A DNA stretch of 32,922 bases from Clostridiales bacterium (GCA_014799645.1 JAAVHQ010000001.1:30009-62930); one strand, 5' to 3'. Shown: positions 1-10,075, counted from the stretch's first letter. Numbers and translations are program-made. The notes: generated by a model not told the origin, from the sequence alone.

Positions 1-423
1 CTTATTGTCTTTTAACGATTTTTACTGATTGTTACTAATTTTTATTTCAAGTCTCTCAATCAGTCTGATGCCTACCGATATTGGCTGATATATATTTATC
101 GTTATTGACATCTATTTTCCTAAAATCGAACACGAATTCGACACCAAACCCATTAATTCTTTTGTTTCAGTAACATCTATTTTTCGTTATTAATTTCTAT
201 TGATTTTTAGTGATTTTTAACAAATAAAAATTCACGATCGTCTTTTGTAGAGTATGTTGTAAAATTTTGGCAGTTGTTCTACAAGGTTGAATATTTTGTA
301 GAGAGCGGATTTTTTCGCAAAAAACCGCTTAATTGCAGAAGATTCATTTCCTTTATTTTACTTCCAATGATTTGCATTTGCAATTAAAATCAATATTTCC
401 ATATCAAACGGAACGCTTTTCTA

Positions 424-452
424 TTGACAAACGTGAAATATTGTATTATAAT
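424..452 (+). promoter_or_regulatory. Predicted sigma70/A promoter of the BREX operon
   Basis: TTGACA (424-429), 17-nt spacer, TATAAT (447-452). GGAGG at 471-475 lies just upstream of the TTG start at 484. Confidence 0.85.
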
Positions 453-483
453 TAGCATGTAATATTATCCGGAGGCGAGTGGG

Positions 484-1086
484 TTGAATAAAAAAGTATA
501 TTCATCTTCTATAAAAAAGACACCGTTCAAATATGCTACTTCAAAGAAGATTGCGAAATTAATATTAGATGGATGTGGAAGGCAGGAAGTCTTTGATAAA
601 TGTTATACAGAGAACTATATAGAGATTGAGTCATCGGACCGTCGTAAAGAAATAACAAATGTAGTGTATTCTAGGTTGATTCACATTGACGAATTTTTAT
701 TAAAGCAATTTTATGAAAGTGATGTAGAAACGTCAAAGTTTATTCTAGTATATGCAATAGCAAAGAGTGATGAATTATTCTTTGATTTTATGTTCGAGAT
801 TTATCGAGAAGCGTTATTGGGTAATAAAGATTATATTTCCATTGACGATTTTGATAATTTCTTTGCGGTTAAAAAGGAAACCGATTTAATTGTGGCAACA
901 TGGGGATATTTCACAATTGATCAGTTGGCAAAAGGTTATAGGAATATTCTGGTCGAGTCAGGAATGGGTGTGAGAGATAGGAGAAGTATAAAAGTAACTA
1001 AACTTATGGTACATCCATTAGTGCAAGATTATATTAAGCAAATCGGAGATTCAGAATATCTAAAAGCGTTGTTAGGAGAAAACTAA
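484..1086 (+). CDS. brxA: BREX protein BrxA (DUF1819-like inner-membrane-annotated family)
   Basis: 200 aa, first gene of an ordered brxABC-pglX-pglZ-brxL locus; size and sequence character fit BrxA. TTG start with SD. Confidence 0.88.
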   Translation: MNKKVYSSSIKKTPFKYATSKKIAKLILDGCGRQEVFDKCYTENYIEIESSDRRKEITNVVYSRLIHIDEFLLKQFYESDVETSKFILVYAIAKSDELFFDFMFEIYREALLGNKDYISIDDFDNFFAVKKETDLIVATWGYFTIDQLAKGYRNILVESGMGVRDRRSIKVTKLMVHPLVQDYIKQIGDSEYLKALLGEN

Positions 1087-1087
1087 A

Positions 1088-1693
1088 ATGGCGGAAAGAA
1101 GTTTAAATGATAGATTTGTTGAGCTTGAAGATAGAATGATAAGTGTAGAGGCTTTAACACGTTATGGCACGGCAAATGACTTGAAGTTTTACATATTTGA
1201 TTATAATCCAAAAGATGAGCTTGTAGTTCGAAAAGAGGTTAAGAAGTTAAAAGAGCGAAATCCTAACATAATAGAATTTGATCTTTATGATATGATGATG
1301 CAGATTATCGATGATGAAGGATATATGGAAGATATAATCCGCATGGAGCAAGAGTATGATAGAAAATTATTATTGTCTGAAATTTTTCAACCATTGTTAT
1401 CGGTAGAAGAGGCAGATAATCGATTATTGGAAATGTTTATTGATAGAGCCGAGGATAACGGAGATAAAATAGTTCTTATAACAGGTATTGGGAAATCCTA
1501 TCCCGTAATAAGAAGCCACACTATATTAAATAATTTGCAGAGCATATTTAGACGTAATCCTGTTGTGATGATGTATCCTGGCAGGTTCGAGATAAAGAAT
1601 TTAATGACATTGAGGCTGTTTGAACGGCTTGATGATGACAATTATTACAGAGCATTCCCACTAGTGGAAAGGAGGAAAGGAAATGATTATTAA
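1088..1693 (+). CDS. brxB: BREX protein BrxB (DUF1788-like)
   Basis: 201 aa between brxA and brxC. Typical 'SLNDRFVELEDRM' start and 'NPVVMMYPGRFE' C-terminal part; overlaps brxC by 11 nt. Confidence 0.88.
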   Translation: MAERSLNDRFVELEDRMISVEALTRYGTANDLKFYIFDYNPKDELVVRKEVKKLKERNPNIIEFDLYDMMMQIIDDEGYMEDIIRMEQEYDRKLLLSEIFQPLLSVEEADNRLLEMFIDRAEDNGDKIVLITGIGKSYPVIRSHTILNNLQSIFRRNPVVMMYPGRFEIKNLMTLRLFERLDDDNYYRAFPLVERRKGNDY

Positions 1694-4600
1694 GGATTTA
1701 TTTAAGAAGGAGATCGATAGAAGCATTCAAGGTGTCGTTACCATTGGTAATGAGGATGAATGCCAAAAATTGCAGGAGCTTGAGGAGTATGTTTGCACCG
1801 ATGAGATAACGAAGTCTTTCCGTACTTTTTTCCGCAAATATAGGGAATCAATTTCTGTTCCAACGGAGAAAATAGGTGTTTGGATAACAGGCTTTTTTGG
1901 TTCTGGTAAGTCACACTTTTTGAAAATACTTGGATATATTCTTGAAAATGAGCTAGTTGTGGGTAATGAAGCGGTAAATTATTTTGAAGAAAAAATACAA
2001 GATCAAATGATTCTTGCCGACATAAAGCAATGTGCTAAAGCTAATAATAAAGTAGTTCTTTTTAATATCGATTCAAAGGCAAAATCAGATTCAAAGAATC
2101 GTTCGCAAGCTATTATGGATATTATGTTGCGCGCCTTTAATGAATCAGTTGGATACTGTGGATCTTCCCCGTGGGTTGCGGATATGGAAAGAACCTTAGA
2201 TAGTGAGAATTTACTGGAAGCGTTCATTAATAAATTTGAGGAATTGTCGGGCAGGAATTGGAGACAAACACGCGCCAAAGCTTTACTTAATCGGGATTAT
2301 ATCATCAAATCTCTTGTTGTGGCTCGTGGCATGAGCGAAGATAGTGCCAAAGATTTTGTTGACGATCAGATGAGACATTTTACAAACACAACAGAGGACT
2401 TTGCAAAAATAGTAAATGACTATTGCAAAAAGAACAAAAAGCGTGTTGTGTTTCTTATGGATGAGGTTGGGCAATTTATCGGAACAAATGGCGAACTTAT
2501 GCTTAACCTACAAACTTGTGTAGAAGATTTAGGCAAATATTGTCGTGGACAAGCATGGGTAGTCGTTACTTCTCAGCAAGAGCTGAAGGCAATGATTGAA
2601 AGTACAAAAGCAAAGCAAAACGATTTCTCGAAGATTCAAGGTCGTTTTGATATACGCCTTTTGTTAAGCGGATCAAATGCGGACGAAGTTATCAAGAAAA
2701 GAATACTAGAGAAAAAGGATATAGCAGTTACGCCTCTTAAGACACTATATGAAACTATCGGAAGCAAGATATCAAATCTTATTCTTTTTGATGGCAGACC
2801 GACTTGGAGTGGGTATGCAGATGCTGAGGAATTCAAGGACGTATATCCGTTTGTTTCGTATCAATTTGAATTATTGCAAAAAGTTTTCGAATCGATACGT
2901 GAGCACGGTATGAGTGAGGGAAAACATCTTTCACAAAATGAGCGTTCGCTTTTGAGTGCTTTTCAAGAATCAGCAAAGAAAATTGCAGATTATGAAACGG
3001 GGATATTAGTCCCATTTGACAGTTTCTATCAAACCATAGAACAGTTTATAGACTACGATATAAAAACAGTATTCTCCAATGCTGAGCGCCGTACAAGTCT
3101 TGATAAATTTGCTATTAGAGTTTTGCGTGTTCTTTTTATGATAAAGCACGTGAAAGAAATGCCGGCAACTATCAATAGACTTGCTACTTTAATGGTTGAA
3201 AGTGTAAACGAAGATAAGGCTGCATTAAAAAATCGTATTTATGAGGCGTTAAAGTTACTAGAAGAAGAAACATTAATACAACGCAATGGAGAAGTATACG
3301 ATTTCTTGACTAACGCAGAGCAGGACGTAAATAAGCAAATTAACAATATGCCCCATAATGAAGGAGATGTGCAAAGAAGCATTCTCGATATTGTATATGA
3401 TAGAGTGCTTGATAATAATAAACTGCGTTATGAAAACCGCTATGATTTTTCTTTGAATCGTATAGTAGATCAAGAGTCTAAAGGTTCATTCAGCCAAGAT
3501 AGTATCACTCTAAAAATCTTTACAAATTTTTCGGATCTGCATGATGAGGCTACTTTTGCAGCCGAATCAGCAAGAACAAATGCTGTGGTAGTTGATATGA
3601 CGGCAGGAACGTATATTGATGAATTGATTCGCGCTAATAAAATTAATATATTTAAACGTAATAATAGCGCATCAATGTCTGCTGCAATGACTGAGATAAT
3701 GAGCAAGAAATCCGCTGAGTATTCCGAGAGAATGAAACGCGCTGAAGATATAATCAGGCAAGTTCTTCGTACAGCTCCTATTTATTTGAATGGTAATAAA
3801 CTTGATATTAAAGAAAAAGATGGAAGAGATAGATTGACAGATGCATTGAAAGAAATGGTCAAGCAAGATTATTATAAGCTTGGACTTGTTTCTTATTTCT
3901 ATAACGATTCGAGAGCAGTATTTGAGGTTCTGGATGATAATATGGAAACAATGTTGGGTAGTGATTTTACGCATGACTCAAATGCTGCTGCATACTCTGA
4001 GATATTCGAGAAGATAAAAAATGATAAGTCCCTAGGTAGAAGAATTACAGTCAAGGGTTTGTTGGATTTCTTTTCTAAGAAGCCTTATGGATGGCGTGAA
4101 ATTGATGTTTTAGGTATGATTGCAACGCTTTGGAAAAAGAGCGCATTACAGATTGTAATACATGAAAATTTGGTTGACGCGAACAACCGTATGTTCAAGA
4201 ACGACTTCTCGCGTAAAAATGGCATTGATACTATGGTTATTAGAATTCAGGAAAAGATTGATGATAATATCCTTTATCAAGTCAAGAAGATAATGCTTGA
4301 TACATATGCCGAGAATTTGCCAATTGAAGAAAAGAAATTGAAAGAAGGTATTGTAAGTTTCTTTGAGCGTAAGCGTGATTTCCTATCTAATCTCAAGGTA
4401 AAGTATGGAGTTGAATATGCAGGCAGTAGAGTAGTTGCTGAAATATATCGAGATTTTGAATCTATTTTACGCTCGACAGACACAATTACGATATTCAACG
4501 AAATCATTTCTCGAAAAGATAGATTGTCTAATCACGCAGAAGAATTAGAGCAATTAGAGAGTTTCTATAAAGAAGGAAGCAATCAACAGCAAAATTATAA

Positions 4601-5219
4601 AGATGCAACATTGATTGCCGATTGGTATCGCGATAACTATATGCTGAATGATTTATCAAATTTATCCGAAGTTATTGATAAGATTAACGAGATACTAGCA
4701 CTCGAAATGCCATTTTCGAAGATGACCGAACTTGCGAATCTTGTTTTTAAGGCAAGAGAAATAAAAGAAACAATTCTTGCAGAAAAGTGTAAGCGAACTA
4801 AAAAGAGTTTGGAAACCGATAGAGATGCAGTCAACAAAGAGATGCGTGAGGCACTTGAACTCGAACTTACTGCTGAGCAAAAGAAAAGAATTGAAGATAA
4901 GGCAGAAGAATTGAATAAAACATATGACTCTTGGTTGGGGAATTTGCTTCCCAATACACCAAATATGGAGGCATACATCACATCTAGCCAGAATGCGCTT
5001 TCGAGATTTAAGGAATTTATTTCAATAATCATTACAGAAAAACGCGCTGGTGTGGAATCTACAAAATCTATTCGTAGCAAACGTGTAAAGGTAATTGAAT
5101 GTGTTCCTGTGGCTAATAAAAAAATAAAGACTAAAGATGACATAGAAAAGGTCGTAGCAACTATTAGGGAAATATTGCTTTCCGAACTCGTCGATAACGA
5201 TGAAATCAACCTTGACTGA
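1683..5219 (+). CDS. brxC: BREX ATPase BrxC
   Basis: 1178 aa; Walker A 'GVWITGFFGSGKSHFLKILGYIL', 'VVFLMDEVGQFIG' Walker B-like. BrxC position and size. Confidence 0.95.
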   Translation: MIIKDLFKKEIDRSIQGVVTIGNEDECQKLQELEEYVCTDEITKSFRTFFRKYRESISVPTEKIGVWITGFFGSGKSHFLKILGYILENELVVGNEAVNYFEEKIQDQMILADIKQCAKANNKVVLFNIDSKAKSDSKNRSQAIMDIMLRAFNESVGYCGSSPWVADMERTLDSENLLEAFINKFEELSGRNWRQTRAKALLNRDYIIKSLVVARGMSEDSAKDFVDDQMRHFTNTTEDFAKIVNDYCKKNKKRVVFLMDEVGQFIGTNGELMLNLQTCVEDLGKYCRGQAWVVVTSQQELKAMIESTKAKQNDFSKIQGRFDIRLLLSGSNADEVIKKRILEKKDIAVTPLKTLYETIGSKISNLILFDGRPTWSGYADAEEFKDVYPFVSYQFELLQKVFESIREHGMSEGKHLSQNERSLLSAFQESAKKIADYETGILVPFDSFYQTIEQFIDYDIKTVFSNAERRTSLDKFAIRVLRVLFMIKHVKEMPATINRLATLMVESVNEDKAALKNRIYEALKLLEEETLIQRNGEVYDFLTNAEQDVNKQINNMPHNEGDVQRSILDIVYDRVLDNNKLRYENRYDFSLNRIVDQESKGSFSQDSITLKIFTNFSDLHDEATFAAESARTNAVVVDMTAGTYIDELIRANKINIFKRNNSASMSAAMTEIMSKKSAEYSERMKRAEDIIRQVLRTAPIYLNGNKLDIKEKDGRDRLTDALKEMVKQDYYKLGLVSYFYNDSRAVFEVLDDNMETMLGSDFTHDSNAAAYSEIFEKIKNDKSLGRRITVKGLLDFFSKKPYGWREIDVLGMIATLWKKSALQIVIHENLVDANNRMFKNDFSRKNGIDTMVIRIQEKIDDNILYQVKKIMLDTYAENLPIEEKKLKEGIVSFFERKRDFLSNLKVKYGVEYAGSRVVAEIYRDFESILRSTDTITIFNEIISRKDRLSNHAEELEQLESFYKEGSNQQQNYKDATLIADWYRDNYMLNDLSNLSEVIDKINEILALEMPFSKMTELANLVFKAREIKETILAEKCKRTKKSLETDRDAVNKEMREALELELTAEQKKRIEDKAEELNKTYDSWLGNLLPNTPNMEAYITSSQNALSRFKEFISIIITEKRAGVESTKSIRSKRVKVIECVPVANKKIKTKDDIEKVVATIREILLSELVDNDEINLD

Positions 5220-5230
5220 TAGGAGTATAT

Positions 5231-7823
5231 ATGGATAAAAGAGCATTACAACTTTATGCAATGTGGGCAAAGGATAATTTGGAAAAACAAGTAGAAGTTT
5301 CCTTAAAGATGATTGGTATCAATGGGGACACAGATATCAAAGAATCAAGAGTCATAGGAGATTATACTGTTATTGAGAATGATCCTATTTCATATCCTAA
5401 AGAATTGCATAGTAAGCGTCAAATGATAGTCGAACTTATTAAGAGTGATGGATATAAAACTACAATAGAGGAGTTTGCATATACGTGGTTTAATCGTTTT
5501 GTGTCTTTACGCTTTATGGAGGTACATGACTTTTTGCCGCATGGTTTCCGATTGCTTTCTTCACGAGAGGGTAGTATAGAGCCTGAAATATTAAAGAATC
5601 TTCCGTTTGTAAAAGACGACCTGGAACTTGATTTAACACAATGCGAGAAACTTAAAGCCACAGGAATTGAGGATCTATATAGATATGTGCTATTCCGTCA
5701 ATGCAAGGCATTATCGGGAATATTACCAATGTTATTCGAAGCAGATAATGATTGCTTAGAATTATTATTACCTAAGACGCTTTTACTTGGCGATACAGTG
5801 ATTACAAAACTTGTGGCACTTGGAGAAGATGTGTTCCTCGAAGATATAGAAGTAATTGGTTGGCTGTATCAATTTTATATATCTGCGAAAAAAGACGCTG
5901 TTTATAAAGAAAAGAAGACAATAACAAAAGATACGTTGCCAGCCGTTACGCAGTTGTTCACACCGGATTGGATTGTGCGTTATATGGCAGAAAACTCATT
6001 GGGGAGGCTCTGGTTAGAAAGTTATCCAGCATCCCCATTGCGCAATGAGATGAAGTATTTTGTTCCTGAGGCTGTTCAGCCAGAAGAGGTGCAGCGCAAA
6101 ATTGATTCAGTAAAATATACATCGGTAAATCCAGAAGATATCAAGATAATTGAGCCGTGTTGTGGCTCTGGGCATATCCTTGTATATGTATTTGATTTAT
6201 TATATAAAATTTATGAAGAGAAAGGTTATCAAAAGCGTGATATACCTACGTTAATATTATCCAAAAACATATGTGGTCTCGATGTTGATAAACGCGCATC
6301 GCAGCTTGCAGCATTTTCGCTTGTAATGAAGGCGAGAAGTGTTAATCCTCGGTTTTTTAACTCTAATTATTATGTAAAGCCACAAGTATACGAAATATGG
6401 GATTCTCGTGTACTACATAGAATGAGATATAAGAAATTATTAGAAGAGACAAATCTTCTTTCGGCTGAGCAGATAGAGGATATTGAGTATTTGGCAGAAC
6501 AATTCCGTTATGCTAAAACGATAGGCTCATTACTCAAGATAAAACAAATGAATTGGGACCGCATAGATAACACAATAAATATACTTGAGCAAAAAGTAGT
6601 TTACAACGTGTTTAATCTAGAATTGTTGAATATAGCAATTCCACTTATTAAAAGGCTTGTAGTGCAGGCAAAAATACTTGCAAATAAATATGACGTTATG
6701 ATTACGAACCCGCCATATATAGGTATATCATCAATGGAATCGCAAGTGAAAGACTATGCTGTAACGTTTTATCCAAACAGCAAAACTGATATGTTTGCTA
6801 TGTTTATGGAGACAGAGTTTGTAAAACCAAATGGGTTCTGCGCTATGATAAATATGCACAGCTGGATGTTCCTTTCAAGTTATGAGAATTTGCGCAAGTC
6901 AATTTTGATGACAAAAGAAATAGTAACTATGGCTCATCTGGGTGCAAGGGCGTTTGAGACAATAGGTGGCGAGGTTGTTCAAACGACAACATTTGTAATA
7001 CGCAATGGAAACTTTGGCGGTAACGGAGTTTATTTCAGACTAGTGGATAGCAGTGATAAGGAGAATGATTTCCTTAAAACCCTTAGAAATGCGGGGGGTG
7101 GGGGTACTCTACATAGTTAGTGCAGAGGTATTCTTTTCTATTCCTAGTAACTTAATTATTTATTGGTTGAGCAATGCTATAATCGAAGTTTTTGGGAAGA
7201 GTAAAACATTGTCATCAATAGCAACTCCAAAACAGGGATTAGCTACTGGTAAAAATGATTTGTTTGTTAGATTATGGCATGAGGTCAAGACTGAAAAACT
7301 TTGCCTGGATGCAACGGACTCTATTCAAGCAGTATCTACTGGGAAGAAATGGTTTCCTTATAACAAGGGCGGGGCATATAGGAAATGGTATGGGAATAAT
7401 GATTGCATTATAAACTGGGAAGCAAATGGTCGAGCGATCAGTAATTATTCTGGATCAGTTATAAGAAATCCAAATTACTATTTCTTTGAGTCAATCTCAT
7501 GGTCCAAGATTGCAAGTGGTCCAATTGCATTTAGATATAAGCCTAATGGACACATATTTGATGTAGCAGGATGCAGTATATTTTGCGAACATTCTCAATT
7601 GGAGTATTTGTTAGGAGCAGTAAACTCTAATGTTATAATGAATATCATAAAATCAACTGCGCCTACACTTAATTATGAGGTTGGTCAAGTAGCAAATATC
7701 CCTATTATTTTCGAGAACGAAAATGCAGTTCGCGAAGTAGTGGACAAAAATATAAAAATAAGTAAAGCGGATTGGGATTCTTTTGAAGAGTCATGGGGCT
7801 TTGGAAAGCATCCACTAATATAA
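5231..7823 (+). CDS. pglX: BREX adenine methyltransferase PglX, N-terminal methyltransferase plus first specificity-like module; frameshifted at the 7093-7104 G tract (ORFs 5231-7120 and 7053-7823)
   Basis: Motif I-like 'EPCCGSGHILVYVFD' and N6-MTase motif 'NPPYIG'. The frame from 5231 ends at 7120 just after GCGGGGGGTGGGGG; homologous PglX sequence continues in the other frame as 'LYIVSAEVFFSIPSNLIIYWLSN...HPLI'. Confidence 0.9.
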
Positions 7824-7826
7824 CAG

Positions 7827-7858
7827 CAGGAGGATTATTATTCTCCTGAAAACAGGAG
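7827..7858 (+). promoter_or_regulatory. Two mutually exclusive short hairpins overlapping the Shine-Dalgarno of the second PglX module
   Basis: CAGGAG (7827-7832), CTCCTG (7843-7848), CAGGAG (7853-7858). The middle arm can pair with either flanking arm; the downstream CAGGAG is the likely SD for ATG 7864. Confidence 0.55.
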
Positions 7859-7863
7859 AGAAT

Positions 7864-8592
7864 ATGCCAAATTTGAAATATGAAACAAAGATGGACACTT
7901 ATAGTAAATTACCGGGTAATCCTATAGCCTATTGGATTGGATTAGACCTAATTAAATGTTTTGAGGAAGGTAAGAGATTTGATTCGTTTGGAGAGCCTAA
8001 GTCTGGGGTTATGACAGGTGATGATAATAAGTTTATTCGCCTTTGGTTTGAACCAATTTCTAAAAAAATTGGGTTCGGTCTTAAGAATGCGATAGAAATG
8101 AAAGAATCTATGAAGAAATGGTTTCCAGTAACGCGTGGTGGATCATATAGGAAGTGGTTCGGTAATCTTGAAGAAATAGTAAATCTAGAAAATGGTGGTT
8201 ATGCTATAAAGAATAATGGCAAGAATTATCGTCTAAGAGATGAAAAGTATTATATGCAAGAAGGACTGACTTGGACAATGATTACGACTACCAATTTATC
8301 TGTACGTATAGCTGAAGCTGGCGTATTATTTGGTAATGGAGGCCCAACAACATTTGTTAAAGAAAAAGAGTATTATTTGCTAGGATTGTTAAATAGTAAA
8401 GTCGTTAATGCAATCGTAAGTGTACTTAATCCTACGATGAATATTGTCATTAGCGACATCTGTTCAATTCCCGTTATTTTTAACAGGGTTGAGCCAGTTG
8501 AAACTATAGTTGCTAATAATCTTGTAATATCAAAATACGATTGGAATGCTTTTGAGACCTCATGGGATTTTAAAAGGCATCCATTAATTTGA
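7864..8592 (+). CDS. Stand-alone second copy of the PglX specificity-like (post-methyltransferase) module
   Basis: 242 aa, visibly homologous to 7105-7823: 'KLPGNPIAYWIG' vs 'SIPSNLIIYWLS', 'KKWFPVTRGGSYRKWFGN' vs 'KKWFPYNKGGAYRKWYGN', 'WNAFETSWDFKRHPLI' vs 'WDSFEESWGFGKHPLI'. Confidence 0.88.
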   Translation: MPNLKYETKMDTYSKLPGNPIAYWIGLDLIKCFEEGKRFDSFGEPKSGVMTGDDNKFIRLWFEPISKKIGFGLKNAIEMKESMKKWFPVTRGGSYRKWFGNLEEIVNLENGGYAIKNNGKNYRLRDEKYYMQEGLTWTMITTTNLSVRIAEAGVLFGNGGPTTFVKEKEYYLLGLLNSKVVNAIVSVLNPTMNIVISDICSIPVIFNRVEPVETIVANNLVISKYDWNAFETSWDFKRHPLI

Positions 8593-8599
8593 GGTAATT

Positions 8600-8920
8600 A
8601 TGATAAGAGTTGTTTTAAAGAGTAAAAAAGAATTACACTATGCCGAGGCAATCATAGATGACAAAGAAACTTTAGTACTAAAAGGTGCAAAGATTAATTT
8701 AATTGAATCTTTTCCGCAAATGTCTCAAGCATTGATTCTATTGCGCAGAGATAGAATGTTAGTATCAGAGGATGGGGTATTGCTCAAAGATATAAAATTT
8801 ACTAGTCCAAGTACAGCTGCGCAGTTTGTTACTGGTAGAAGTGTAAACGGTTATATTGCTTGGCGCCCTAATGACGAAATAAGCCTTAAAGAATATCTTG
8901 GGAAAAGGAGAGAAATTTGA
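8600..8920 (+). CDS. Small DUF4357-like protein
   Basis: 106 aa; 'LVLKGAKINLIESFPQ...LKDIKFTSPSTAAQFVTGRSVNGYIAW' matches the recognisable DUF4357 pattern (SPS-AA-FV-GRS-NG---W). Confidence 0.7.
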   Translation: MIRVVLKSKKELHYAEAIIDDKETLVLKGAKINLIESFPQMSQALILLRRDRMLVSEDGVLLKDIKFTSPSTAAQFVTGRSVNGYIAWRPNDEISLKEYLGKRREI

Positions 8921-10065
8921 TGAAAGAGACCCTTGTTGCACTTATAGACGATATTTCAAATATAGAAAAACATTTTTATATTCCCTCAATGCCAGCGGGG
9001 GCATTTGCCGTTCCAGTAGAGCAAATTAGCAATAGTCAGGAATTTCAATTATGGAGACAGAAAGTTTTACGTGAGTTGCATGAACTCTATTCTGTACATG
9101 ACAAAGACAAATTTCTAAAAGGGACAATTGAAGCTTTGACAAAAGATTTCAATACTTGGCAAGAACGAAAAGATTTTAATAATCTTAAAGCCAAATTGCT
9201 GGCGATACTAGATAATATCGATGTTTATTATGCGCCTGCAGTAGAAAAAGAGAATCTTGATAAACCTGCAATGATTTTTATCAGTCATTCAACAAAAGAT
9301 AAAGAATATGCGACAGCGTTAGTTAATTTGTTTGAGAGTATGGGATTAGATGAAGATACTGTTTTTTGTAGTTCAGTTCCAGGCTATGATGTAAAATTGG
9401 GAAATGACATATATGAACATCTAAGAAATTTATTTCAGACAAGAGATTTACATATTGTATATATGTTATCTAAGAACTTTTATAATAGTCCTGCAAGTTT
9501 AAATGAAATGGGGGCTGCATGGGTACTTAAAAATGAAGTTACATCTATATTGTTGCCTGGATTTAGTTTCGATGAAATGAAAGGAGTAGTGGATAATCGA
9601 GAAATAGCTATAAAACTAGATGTCGATGAAATAGAATTAAAGGACAAGCTTAATCAGTTATATGAAACAATAATTAACGAGTTTAAGTTGAAGAAAAAAA
9701 GTAGTACACTTTGGGAATGTAAACGTGATTCTTTCATAAAAAGAGTTGTAGGTATACATGGAAGCGTAGAATCCAAAGTGGCTAAGGCAGAGATATTAAG
9801 CAAAGAAGCAGAGGAGATTTTAAAGAATGCTATTCAGAGTTATGATGCACAAATTATTGTTGCTCATTATATAACTGGTGGGAAATGTATTCAAGTAGGC
9901 TGTAAAAGCTATTCGGAATCAATGGGAGCAAGGGAATTTAGTAAATGGGACGCGGCATTTGATGAATTGTTAAGAATCGGATATGTTAAGGCGATTGGAA
10001 CGAAGGGGTCTGTTTTCCAGGTTACAAATGCTGGGTTTAAATATATTGAGGAGAAAGTTAAATAG
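8920..10065 (+). CDS. TIR-domain protein with N-terminal helical region and C-terminal winged-helix-like tail
   Basis: 'MIFISHSTKDKEYATALVNLFESMGL' TIR start and 'YNSPASLNEMGAAW', containing the putative catalytic Glu. ATG at 8920 overlaps the preceding stop (TGATG). Confidence 0.82.
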   Translation: MKETLVALIDDISNIEKHFYIPSMPAGAFAVPVEQISNSQEFQLWRQKVLRELHELYSVHDKDKFLKGTIEALTKDFNTWQERKDFNNLKAKLLAILDNIDVYYAPAVEKENLDKPAMIFISHSTKDKEYATALVNLFESMGLDEDTVFCSSVPGYDVKLGNDIYEHLRNLFQTRDLHIVYMLSKNFYNSPASLNEMGAAWVLKNEVTSILLPGFSFDEMKGVVDNREIAIKLDVDEIELKDKLNQLYETIINEFKLKKKSSTLWECKRDSFIKRVVGIHGSVESKVAKAEILSKEAEEILKNAIQSYDAQIIVAHYITGGKCIQVGCKSYSESMGAREFSKWDAAFDELLRIGYVKAIGTKGSVFQVTNAGFKYIEEKVK

Positions 10066-10075
10066 GAGATTGATT

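Noticed and set aside
2003-5270. Many reverse-strand ORFs of 60-190 aa inside brxC
   Set aside because: Antisense to a confidently identified gene, low-complexity hydrophobic or Ser-rich translations, no SD or family motifs.
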